Shown in pieces: positions 11,661 to 22,311 of a stretch of DNA of 64,000 nt (the stretch's first letter is position 1; every line of letters starts with the position of its first letter). This stretch comes from Petunia secreta. Lineage: Eukaryota; Streptophyta; Magnoliopsida; Solanales; Solanaceae. The DNA is taken from the NCBI GenBank assembly GCA_029990175.1, contig JARKIP010000028.1, forward strand, positions 10,170,501-10,234,500. Direction: 5' to 3'. Position numbers and translations under genes: made by a program. A model generated the notes under the pieces. The model was given only the letters and a program-made list of their open reading frames with translations. It ran no database searches and was not told the DNA's origin.

Positions 11661-12794
11661 GACTATAAAAATATGCATAAAATATTAATAAAGTATTTGT
11701 AAACTATATGCAGGTAATATCACCAACTGATCTCCTATACAAAGTGGTCTATGGGAGGGCGAAATTTTAAAATTTTGATTTACCGCTTTAGTTATGATAA
11801 GAGCAAAAAATTAGGAGATAACTCACATTCTCAATGAGTAATTAATTAAGAATCAGTAAAAATATTAAATGCAATAGGCACGCTAAGAGGGAAAAGCGCA
11901 AGTTCCCCAAAATTAGGCACAGTTAGAGGGAAGTTGATCAGATTTTAAAAATGGCTAATAAAAGATAGTTAAATAAGTCTAAATGTCTATATATGCTATA
12001 AATTAGAAAAAATATACCTATTTTTTGTTAAAGGCACTTCCAATTGTCTATACAATGTAAAAATCACTTTATTTAATGTAAGTCTCTCCTTTCTTCTAAC
12101 ATTTGTGGGTTAGAATTAGAATTATTATTTTTTAAGTTAAAGTTCTTGAATCATTTCCTTATATAGACATAATCATAATTGTAAAAGCATGCTATCAATT
12201 GTTATAACATTATTCAGTTTTTCCTTCACTTAACAAATGGATACAAATTGTGAGATATCAATGCTGAAGACTTTTATATTTTGAATTTGCAGCAGTTGAA
12301 GTTGTCAAAGAATTTAAGATGAGGTAAAGACGAATTTATGATGACAAAAATGGGTTATAGTCTAGCGAAGCACCATATATATTATACTTAGGTCCATATT
12401 GAGAAGGATATAGAGAAAGAAAAAGACAAAAAAGAGAAGCAGACTCTGCAAGATATTATTGCAAGGGGCCATGGGGGTTGGATTTGTTGAAGATATAGGA
12501 GGAGGAAGGCTCAGAGAGTGTCATTACATGACCAAAGGTCAGACAAGGTTGGAAAAGACAGTAATGCTAAATTATTACCAGATAGATTAGTATTGGGAAA
12601 TATGATAATTTTATTTTCATTTCTCAATTGACTATATATGTTGTTGTATCGTCCTACCTTTGCTACTTATATAAAGGAGTCTCAACTACATTGGTGGATA
12701 TTTAGATTCAATGAAATATGGGAGTACATCACTCACCAATATTAGGATCATGACCATCAGACATGAAGAATTTTTGCTATTAGTGGATCGCTAG

Positions 12795-13905
12795 TAAGGG
12801 TCTCAATAGTTTTTCAAAAACCGACATAACCGACCGAACCGCACCGCACCGAACCGAATTTTAGGTTCTTTGATATAAAACCGTAGGTTCTTATGCAAAC
12901 TCATAACCGCACCAATTATTAGGTTAGGTTTTTATTTTCTAAAAAGAAACCGAAAAAAATACCGAACCGAACCGAATAAATTTATATGTATAAAATACTT
13001 TATATACGAAACTTATATGTATAACTATATATAATTTAATTATTTCTAAAATCAACAAAGAATAAATTTTTTAGCCGTTAATCCTTGGGGTGAAAGTAAT
13101 AATGCAAAGCATCCCAACCTACTTTAATGGTACAATTACTACTACTAAAGTTGAAACTAACATGCTTCAATAGTGTTGTACTTTCGCCGTTTTTAAACTA
13201 TAAATTCTTTAAAGTCTAGTTCCTGCAGGAGTGACAAAATTTATTGGAAAAAGTCTTCGCGGATCATTTACGTTCGTCTTGTAAATTTTGTTTACTTATG
13301 TTTAATCTCTTTTCAAATTTATGTCGACTTATGTTTATTTCTAACTTTCACTTAGTATTGAACAATACATCATAATTAAATATCTTATTGAAAAAGTAAA
13401 TGAACATGAGTTAACTAGTCGCAATAATGTAGATAATTGTCTAGATTTTTATTTATTTATTCTTATCCACTCTTTCATAATGTTATTTAGAGACTAGGTA
13501 CTCTAAAGTGTTTCACTAGCACATATTATAATGAATCATTTTAAGCACTCTCCGCTAAATATTTAATTGATTGTGATATCATTGGTATCTCTAATATTAT
13601 TTAGTACTAAGTAAGATGATATTGATATTTTGATTTAATCGCAAGAACCATATGAGTTTTGCAACGAAAGTAATAAATGTTTTTCAATGTTGTTGTCTTG
13701 TATATAAAAATAATAGTGTTAGTCAATATTTTTTTATTTAAAAAAACGAAAATTAACCGAACTGTACCGAAACCGAAGATGAACCGATATGATTGGGACG
13801 GTTTCGGAAAACTAAATTTTGGTTATACATTCTAGAATAACCGAAAAATTGGGATGGTACAAAATTTTTAAAATAACCGACCGAACCGAACCATTGACAC
13901 CCCTA
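12795..13905. mobile_element. Non-autonomous hAT-type element
   Basis: The ends read TAAGGGTCTCAATAG on the left and, from the other strand, TAGGGGTGTCAATGG on the right. Both lead into ACCGACCGAACC-rich subterminal sequence. A perfect 8-bp target duplication ATCGCTAG lies at 12787-12794 and 13906-13913. An 8-bp duplication and a (C)AGGGGTGTCAA-type end are typical of hAT elements in plants. The 1.1-kb interior is AT-rich and has no transposase. Confidence 0.8.
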
Positions 13906-14370
13906 ATCGCTAGAATTTGGTAAAATAGGTGCATGAATTTGTAAATTGAATCTATTATTTTTGCGCATGAGTCTGAGAAAGATTGTGGCTCAAATCAATC
14001 TGAAGCACCTACATCGGGTATCCCAATCATACGTGCAATCGTAGAATGTTGAAAAAAACATACTGCACCAAGTTCATTAACATGTAAATACTATAAAGTT
14101 CTACTTTAAAAGATTCAACTTTTGTTAAATAAGGATTTTCATCTCTAACCCTGCCCTCCACTCAAATCTCTTCAGAATCAATAATAGCGCTGGTAAACTT
14201 GGACTCCACATTGGCAATCTGAACGTGAATGAACTCGAGTTGTCTTTCTGGTGAACCATCTAGAAGAATTCTTTCTTCGACAATTATTAATCCCCTTTAT
14301 TTAACAGTACAGTAAACTAGAATTATTTTAATGACTTGACACAATCAAATACAAGATTAAGTAGTAAAAT

Positions 14371-14614
14371 GGGTTTGGATCTTGAGTTGGATAAAATTAA
14401 TGTAATGGGTAAAGAATTGGGTTAATATAATTAAGAAAGATTATTTTTAATTAATTATATCACGTCATTTTTCCGGTGAATTTTAAGAAATATCCGGATA
14501 GAGTGACTTTGATGTAGACCGGAGGAAAGTTGAGTGACTTTTGGATAACAAAAAAACAAAAGTAACTTTGTGGTAATTAAGCAATAGTTGAGTGACCACG
14601 GGCAAAATTAACTC
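14371..14614 (-). repeat. Right terminal inverted repeat of the MULE
   Basis: Inverted partner of 8345-8650, ending AAAATTAACTC at 14614. The 9-bp duplication GATTTTTTA follows. Confidence 0.82.
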
Positions 14615-14749
14615 GATTTTTTAATATCCACCATTATTGAGATTCTTTTCACAATGAAATTTTTATTTTTATTTGTTGTTTGATTCAAAGTGGATATTAC
14701 AAAATATTTTTTTTTTGGTGCAAACACGGTATTATATTAATAATAGGAA

Positions 14750-17700
14750 TTACAATGGATTACATAAAGTGTTCATACGAATCCCCAGGGGATCAATAAC
14801 GGGATTAACAGAATTACTACAAAGCAACTGAATGGCTTTAAGCGCATTCAAATTTCTTAGAGATGCTAGATGACGACAAGTACTATCCGACTTGGTGATC
14901 GCAAAACTTGTGCCTTCCTTATCTTCCATAAATTGTTTATAGAGGAAATCCGGTGGCACTGCATAGTGATGGATTGATTTTGGATTGGACATTTCAGGAG
15001 CTCCTTTTGCCAAGATATGGGCAACTTTGTTCCCTTGTCGAAAGTTATGCCGGATTAGCGGCGTTTTGAGTCTGGACATCAGTGACCTGCAAGATTGAAC
15101 AATAGAAGTATAAATAGGAGTAGGATTTTGTAATAATTGAATCACATCTGTGGAGTCTGTTTCTATTTCTAGCATTGTGAAATGTTGATCAATTGCAATT
15201 TGGAGACCTTGTTGAAGACTAATTAGTTCAACATGTGTGGAATTGAAGCCTATAACTTGTTTATTAAAGCCAAGTATCCAGTCTCATTTGTAATTTCGAA
15301 AAACTCCCCCAATACTAGCCTTCATAATAGTAGGGTTAAAAGCACCGTCAATATTTAATTTAATGAAATTTTTATTTGGAGGATACCGACAAACCTTGAT
15401 ACTTGAACGTATACTCCTACTAGGTTCTTTGGTAGTCAAACATTTATATTCGAGTGTTCGAGCTTGAACTTTGTTAAAAGAAAGAACATTATCCAGATTA
15501 TTCACATTGTTGTTGTTACGATTCAGCCATAGGTTCCAGAGGGCAAAGGACATGAATTCTGACCATGAGTAATATCGATTAAACGGCGTATTAGGCATAT
15601 CTCTCAGACTTAGAAGCCAATTTTGATGATCAATGGTGGTAATGTTAATATTCCCCTCCCTCAAAAAATTAACAGCAAGAGGACAGGATATAAAAATATG
15701 GAATTGATCCTCGATGATGTTCTTACACGTAGGGCACATGGGATCTATACTAATCCCAATCCTGCTAAGATAGCTTCTAGTTGGGAGACGATTATGAAGA
15801 CACTGCCAAAGGAAGAGTTTTATTTTCCTTAATGTATCTATATCCCACATCCACATAAAATCTTGACCATTATAGTCTAGATTATCAATTAGCGCATATG
15901 TAGAACTAGTAGTGAAGGATCCATTTGATGAGAGAGCCCATATAGGATGGTCCAAATTAATTTCATTCAATATGGGGTTTGCATTAGTGAAGAGCTCCTT
16001 AATGTTGGCAGGGAAGTCAAAAGAGAGTTTAGATAAATCCTAATTTTGATTGACAAACAAATAAGATACTTTCATGCTAAGCTCATTTATCGTGAGGGGG
16101 CCTTGAATCTGACTTCTCAAGCTTAGTCTATTAGGGAGCCAACTATATTCCCAAGTCGAAACATTATGACCATTACCTACGATCCAGTGAGTATTGTTAA
16201 GACAAAGAGTGAGGCCTTTTTGAAGGCTCTTCCACACAAAAGAGGTGGATTTTGTATGTTGTCTATTGATATATTTATTACTAATCACTTTAGACCATAA
16301 AGCATTGGGGTTTGTAAGAAGTCTCCAAGTTGTACTAGCAAGCATGGCCAAGTTTTTATTCAATGCCTTAGTTATACTAAGTCCCCCTAAGTGCTTAGGC
16401 TTAGTAACAATGTCCCATGATACTAGGTGTAACTTCTTTTTGTCATCTATCGTACCCCACAAGAAATTTCTTTGAATTCTATCAATTTCCTTGATAGTTT
16501 TAGAAGGCAGGTGATGAAATTGCATAATGTGGTTGGGAATTGTATTTAATGTAGATTTTATCAAAGTTGTACGACCCGCTATATTGGGAAAATTTTGTTT
16601 CCAACTAGCAAGCCTAGAAGTGAGATTGTCGATGATGAAATTATAATCAGCATGCCTAGGTTTATGATTAAGGAAAGTATTTCCTAAAGGATCTGGCTAT
16701 GGGGATATTAAGAATATTACTAATATTAGAGGCTTTCTGGGGCGAGATGTTAGGGGAAAATATAAGTTTAGATTTTTGCACATTAATCTTTTCTCCTGAC
16801 ATTTCACAAAACAAAGCCATAGAATCCTGAATGGTGTTAGTTGATCTTTCACTAGCTTTAGCAAAAAGAGTAAGGTCGTCTGCAAAGAACACATGGAAAA
16901 TTTTAGGACCTAATTGAGAGATCTTTAGGGGCTCCCAAAGGTTTGCTTCCGCCCTATTATCTATATAAATAGATAGGAGTTCAATACAAAGTATGAAGAT
17001 GTAAGGGGACATGGGATCTCCTTGCCTAATTCCTCTAGAAGGAGAGAAATATGGGGTCTTGGAGCCATTTACTAAGATAGAGAAAGTAGATGAAGTAATA
17101 CAAGAAAGAATAAGCCTAGATATATTAGGAGGGAATTTAAAAAATGCTAACATGTTACGGAAAAAAACCCATTCAATCCTATCGAAAGCCTTTTCTAGGT
17201 CTATTTTAATAACCATTTCAGCTTTTGTACCCTTCATCTTGTTAAATTTATTCAGGATTTCCTGAATTATGATGGCATTATCACAAGCCCTTCTATTTTT
17301 AATAAAGCTGCCTTGAGAGGGGTGAATTAGGGTGTCCAAATGAGGTTTAATATATTTGCAATAATCTTGGTGATAACCTTATATATAGTATTGCATAGTC
17401 CAGTGGGTCTAAAGTTTTTAAGATGCACAGCATTTTTCATTTTAGGGATGAGGCATAGATAAGTAGTATTAGCATAACTAGGAATAGTACAAGTAGAGAA
17501 GACATGATGAATAAAAGATTTCACCGAGTCCCCTACTATGTTCCAATATTTTTGATAGAATATCGGATGTAAACCATCTGGTCCAGGAGCCTTAAAAGGC
17601 TTGAAAGAAAAAATTGCATTTGTAATTTCAATGTCAAGAAGGGGCCTGTCTAGATGGGCAAGATCCGTACCATTATACCACCTAGCATTATCATGAACAG

Positions 17701-18997
17701 GAAATAAGTTGCTAAGCTTATGACTTGTAGAGTATAAATTAACAAAGTAGTTTAGCACATGATTCCTAATACTATGAGGCTCAAAAATTAAAGTACCAGC
17801 CTCATCCTGAAAGTGAGTAATTCTATTGCGTCTCCTACGGTTTAGAGTAGTAATATGAAAGAATTTTGTATTAGCGTCTCCAAAATTGAGCCAATTGATT
17901 CTAGATTTAAGCCTCCAAAATTCTTCTTCTTGTCTCAAAATATTATCATAATCCATAATAAGCTGCTTTTCTAAATTTTGAAGAAAACTACTCGTAGCAT
18001 AGTGGTATGAATTTTGAATCCCACTTAGTCTTGCTAGGGTTTCCTTCTTTTTTTTAAAAAATATTACCAAAGACACTTCTATTCCAAGCAGTGACTTCTT
18101 GAGCAAAAAGTTCAGTAGCATCTTTCAAATTGCGATTTGTCCATGCATGCTTTACAATATTAACAAAATCAGGGTGTGATAACCACATTGTCTCAAGTCG
18201 AAAAGGTTTTGAATTTTGAGAGCATAAATTCCTATCCAAGTTAGCATTGGATGATGATCAGAGTAAGTTTTAGGCAGATGAACAATCGAGACATTTTTAA
18301 ACAAAGTAATCCAATCCTCATTAGCTAAGCATCTATCTAATCTTTCAAGGATTAGAGCCCTTTTTTTTTTTAAATCTATGATTCGACCATGTATATTTAG
18401 GGCCTTTGAAATCAAGGTCAATTAGGTTACAATAATTTAAACATTTTCTAAAGTTTTTAGCATTGGTATGACTAATTTGACGACCACTAAATTTTTCACC
18501 TTGATCTAGTACTTGATTGAAGTCCTCCCCCCCCCCCCCCCACCATCCAGGGGCCTTTATAGTTGTCAAATATTATAGCTAGGTCTTCCCATAACGACTG
18601 TCTTTTTAAATTAGAGGTACTAGCATAGACAATTGATAAAAGCCAAGAAAAATTAATAGTAGGGAGGCTTACCTTGATCATTGCATGCAGTTCATTACTC
18701 CTAATCTGAATATCATTGACACTCACCAAATTATTTTTTCCAAAGAAGGACAATACCACCTGATCGACCCTCAGCAGGAATCTCAGCATAGTCAGTAAAA
18801 TCAAATCGTGCACGTAGGTCATGATGATCATCCATCTTTGTCTCTAGAAGAGCTACAACCACTGGTTTGTAAGTTTCTAAAATAGCTCCAAAGTGCCTGC
18901 GAAAGTCAGAACTATTAGCACCTCTAACATTCCAAATTATAATATTAGTTTCCTTGTTCATAGCAACATTAGGGTTAGGGTTGTTAACTGAGTCCAT
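14750..18997 (-). pseudogene. LINE ORF2: endonuclease - reverse transcriptase - zf-RVT - RNase H, broken
   Basis: ORF2 starts near 18997 with an APE-type endonuclease: NIIIWNVRGA and VALLETKM at 18997-18731, continuing in another frame to about 18496, then LDRCLANEDW and SDHHPML at about 18421-18152. The reverse transcriptase follows. FKAPGPDGLHPIFYQKYW, LIPKM and FRPTGLCNTIYKVITKIIAN lie in 18121-17327; KIDLEKAFDRIEW, RGIRQGDPMSPYIF and the FADD catalytic motif in HVFFADDLTLFAK lie in 17339-16668. Next come the connection region (16564-16040), a zinc-binding zf-RVT region (WQCLHNRLPTRSYL, then CPTC and CP, 15970-15284) and a split RNase H-like domain (LNIDGAFNP to 15284; ETDSTDVIQLLQ and HNFRQGNKVAHILA, 15175-14750). 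At least six frame breaks are evident, one at a 15-C run (18527-18541). The family enzyme copies its RNA at nicked target DNA; this copy cannot. Confidence 0.88.
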
Positions 18998-19022
18998 TTA
19001 AAGGTCAGTAATCAGAGTGGGA

Positions 19023-21442
19023 TTAAGAACCACTGTGTACTTCCCCACTGCCTTGTTGGCTGGGGCTCTCACATCTAGAGAACACTTGTAAAGTGTCTGA
19101 TGGCAAGTCAAAATGCATTTCCTGTCTGGCTTTTCTTTGTAAAGCAGAATTGTTATTTCTTTTAGGTTTGCAAATTCCGTGTGACTCTTCCTCCCTCTTA
19201 ACACGACTTGTTCTGGAGCCCTTCTCCTGTTTTCCCCTTGTTCTGGCAGATTGTGATTGTTCATTGGAGGAGATTGAGGAGGAGGTGGTGGTGGTATATT
19301 TATGAAAGAAGTGGGTATCACTTGCACATTCATTTGATTCCCATTTTGATATATTTGATTCATGTCCATTGGTGTCTGAAGTGGCATGTTCATAGTTAGG
19401 TCCCAAGGAGTAAAGATTGGATTCTGAGGAGGTAGCACCCTTGGAGGAAAGAAGGGAAGATCCATGAGTTGAATTTCCTGTTGCATCATAAACTGGGGCC
19501 ACATATTGTTGATGTAGTTTTGCATGGTCAGGTGCATGCCCTCGCTGACAATTTGAGCTAGGTATTGAGGGTCCTGGATTGTTGCTAAAGCCTGTTGACC
19601 ATTTATCATCACTGGAATTGTCAATGCTTGCCCCCAAAGTGTTGACTCGATCCATGACTGTGGGATCCTTATTGTTGGTGCTGGTAATACAAAAGCTGGA
19701 GGAACATGTTGAAACATTGGTGGGGGAACAGTTATGTTGTTTAGAGGAAGTGAGTTGTTTTGATTTTGATTCATTTTGGACGCCTTTGATTGTGTTTTCT
19801 TGTGTTGATGTAATAGTTGTCTTACTTGGAGTTGAGATATCCTCCGTGTGTGTATGAGTTTTAATTTGCCCATGCAGATTTATAATGCTTGTAGTATTGT
19901 GATTTATTGTGTTAGGAGTTGGTGAAGAAATAGGCAGATTTTGCATGATAGTTTGCGTGTAAGAGTAGGGCAAATATTCAGCATTTCGAACCTTCTCATG
20001 ATGCCTATGTTCTATCATTGATTGGGGTTCAATGGGCGATGGATGGATTTGCATGGATTGTGCAGTGTTTAGGAATGTAGGAGCATGGGAATTTGTGAGA
20101 TTTGTTTCCAACGTGGCTGAGGGAGGTGAAGTTAGAGTGTGAGAGTTTATGTCAGACGAAAATAAAACGGGCAAATGGTAATCCATGGATTGAAATGTGC
20201 ATGGATTGAGATGAGTTGGAGTGAGGATTCTTTTTAGACTCATGCAAGGATATTTCCATTTCTTTGTTTTTATCGTCAGCAAAACATAAAGCATTAAACT
20301 TATTACTAACATGTTGCTTAATATCACTTAGATTTGAATTAATTTTTTTAATAGGTTTATAAACCATAGTTTTCGAGAACTTACCTGCTACATTACCTTG
20401 AGCCGTGAAGCTAGTAGCTTTTTGTATACCACCATTACTACTAGAAGCCCCCTGCAGAGTAGAAGTAAATTTATTGTTAAGGCTATTACTACTATTCTTT
20501 TTTTTTTTGAAAGAGACCGTCTGCCACTCTTGCTCTCCTTCCTTAACTTTTTGTTTTTGTTGGATCATAGCTGGAAAGGTAGGGTCATTAGGATTGGAAG
20601 TTGTAACCACATAACAACACCTTTCTTGGAGATGGCTAAGCCTTCCACATGCCTTACACAATAAATTTTCACCTTCGTAGATTACATCTTGTTTGTGATA
20701 GTCGATGTGAACATGTCGTTTAACAGGAATGTCGATTGGCACCTCAATGCACATTCTTGCATATCTTGCTCTTAATGCATTTGAAGTCTTGAAGTCAACT
20801 CTTAATAATTTACCAAGCTTGTTGCCAATTTTTTTAAGACACCTTCATCAAAGAATTCAGTTGGTAAATTTGGTAAACGAACCCAAATGGCAGTAGTTTG
20901 TAATTTAACTTCAGTAGCAATAAAATTTGGCTCCTAACATCTTGTTGAGAGAAAAAAGCCATTCACAAACCACGGACCTTCCATTAAAACTCTTTGGAGA
21001 CTTTCATTATGGCAAAATTTTGCTATGAAAAAGTCTTCCCCTAGATCAATTAAGGGGAACTCCTCAGCAAGATGCCATAATACCTTGAGCTTATCATAAA
21101 GATATTGGTGATGTAATCTTTTTCCATGCAATTTAATAATGACTGAATTCAACCAAGATGAATAAATGCGCATTTTTCTTCTTGTGATAAGGCAATATGA
21201 TCAGCTTTTCCATCCCCATCGATTGGTGTATGCTGCATGGTAGGTTGAAAGGAAATTAAGGGAGGTATGAGTAAAGGTGAGGAAGAGTGTTTAGTTGGAC
21301 ATTGAAGTAACTTTTCTTGATAGGTTTGTTTTTTGGAGTCTAGACAATTAATGTTGTTGTTTGTAGTCGAATCCGGTGGCTTAGGTGGGATTTGTAGATC
21401 GGGAGCAGGATCCTGAAGTATAGGGTTTTCAGAAGAGTGCAT
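19023..21442 (-). pseudogene. LINE ORF1: DUF4283/zinc-knuckle RNA-binding protein, broken
   Basis: The start at 21442 (MHSSENPILQ) opens a 97-codon piece. A frame change follows into 21173-20934 with the DUF4283-type core (DLGEDFFIAKF, LMEGPWFVNGFF). Further shifts lead into 20754-20152, where the CCHC knuckle CKACGRLSHLQERC (CX2CX4HX4C) lies. The downstream part is a low-complexity N/S/T/P/Q-rich tail over 20327-19023 that reads open in two frames. ORF1 proteins of plant L1 elements bind the element RNA. Breaks between the pieces mean that no full protein is made. Confidence 0.8.
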
Positions 21443-21589
21443 TGATTAAGAGAAGTTGAATTAAAGAAGATGAGTTAGAGTTTGAGTGGGGAAGGGAGGA
21501 AAGAAGATGGAGACTCTCTCTCTAGAAAATCTTATCAAAATATTATCTCTACTACATTTGCAAAGTTCATGGTACAGTTTAATTGTATT

Positions 21590-22311
21590 TGCATGCAGTT
21601 TCTTGTTCTTTAGCCTTTGCTCTTATTTCCATCAAAATTACTCCTATTAGATTTGGTTTAGTAGTTTTAGTGCTTTTTGTGCTCAACTTTTTGGGTAAAA
21701 TTTTCCTAGCTACCTTGGCTTTCATGCATGTTATAATAATTTTCAAAATATTCCGTTCTATGGCCTACTTTTTGCCCGTCTGTAGTTTCAAGACTACTTG
21801 GTTGAAGACTAATTATTCAAGCAAAACTTGGCAAAATGTGCCACACACCCCCAAAAAAAAAAAAAAAAAAACAAGAGAACTTGTACCAAACTTTTGTGCA
21901 TAAATTTGATACCTTTTCTAAGTGCTAAATATTCATCTGACTTTTATGTATTATAAAATTAAAATAAATTAAAACTTCTACCCAATAAAATTATCAACAA
22001 ATTCGGTTAATCTTCATTGTATCACTAGAATTTGTCAATTGCTCCTCTCTTTTCTTCCAAGAAGTTTTGGACTCAATTAGAGTAATAGAGTATCCTGCGA
22101 AAACCTTGTTAACGTATAGTATTTAGTTACTATGGTGCTATTTGAGTAGGACTCTTCCAACAAGATTGCGTAGATAACTATAAAGCTTATTATTTGACAG
22201 CATTCAATGTCTATCGAAGAGGTCATTCCTCAGATTCAAGATCGCTAAATTTTTTCTAGTATATGGAGTATCTTTCTTTCACCAAAAAGACAGAGAGCAA
22301 ACAGTTTCACA
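21590..22311 (+). promoter_or_regulatory. Upstream region of the intact F-box gene
   Basis: The region is homologous to the flank of the pseudogene (4905-5395), and its far part to 1290-1428. It contains an A-tract at about 21854-21871, and a 13-codon upstream ORF at 22207-22248 (ATG...TAA; MSIEEVIPQIQDR), 63 bp before the main ATG. No clear TATA box was assigned. Confidence 0.45.

Larger units (their letters stand above)
10575..12065 (-). repeat. Dispersed repeat, inverted relative to 62435-63560
   Basis: The minus strand matches 62435-63560 in several ordered blocks. GGGAAAATTTCATAACTAA and CCCTACTGTTTAAT at 10580-10635 pair with the complement at 63500-63556. The words TATAGACA, TTTAGACTTA, AAGCGGTAAA and ATTTTAAAATTT at 11760-12060 pair with 62455-62860. 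It is interrupted by MITE 2. The family and mechanism were not identified. Confidence 0.5.
8345..14614. mobile_element. Non-autonomous Mutator-like element (MULE) with long terminal inverted repeats
   Basis: Left TIR 8345-8650 and right TIR 14371-14614 are inverted copies over about 245 bp, both starting GAGTTAATTT at the outer edge and running through the GGTCACTCAACTATTGCTT, CAACTTTCCTCC and AAAGTCACTCTA blocks. A perfect 9-bp target duplication, GATTTTTTA, lies outside both ends (8336-8344 and 14615-14623). Long TIRs and a 9-bp duplication are the hallmarks of Mutator-like elements. The interior has no transposase or other long ORF, so movement would need a helper. It now hosts two Stowaway-like MITEs, a hAT-type element and a dispersed repeat. 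The left TIR is longer because a unit of about 59 bp is present twice (about 8363-8421 and 8422-8480). Confidence 0.82.
14709..21535 (-). mobile_element. Full-length, decayed L1-type LINE (non-LTR retrotransposon)
   Basis: Minus-strand element with ORF1 (DUF4283-like domain and zinc knuckle) and ORF2 (endonuclease, reverse transcriptase, zf-RVT, RNase H) in the order typical of plant L1/Cin4-type LINEs. The 3' end carries a short A-tract (T-run at 14709-14716 on the plus strand). A 9-bp direct repeat CAAAATATT lies at 14700-14708 and 21536-21544 and is the likely target-site duplication. The length of 6.8 kb suggests no 5' truncation. Multiple frameshifts and stops make it inactive. It landed about 90 bp beyond the right end of the MULE. 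Confidence 0.88.

Noticed and set aside
15623..15832. Plus-strand ORFs within the LINE (also at 16245, 17011, 19093, 19579, 20398)
   Set aside because: They are shadows opposite the LINE reading frames with no domain similarity.
19023..20327. 434-codon minus-strand ORF as an independent S/T/N-rich gene
   Set aside because: It lies between the ORF1 zinc knuckle and the endonuclease of the LINE and overlaps a second open frame in the same low-complexity tail, so it belongs to ORF1.
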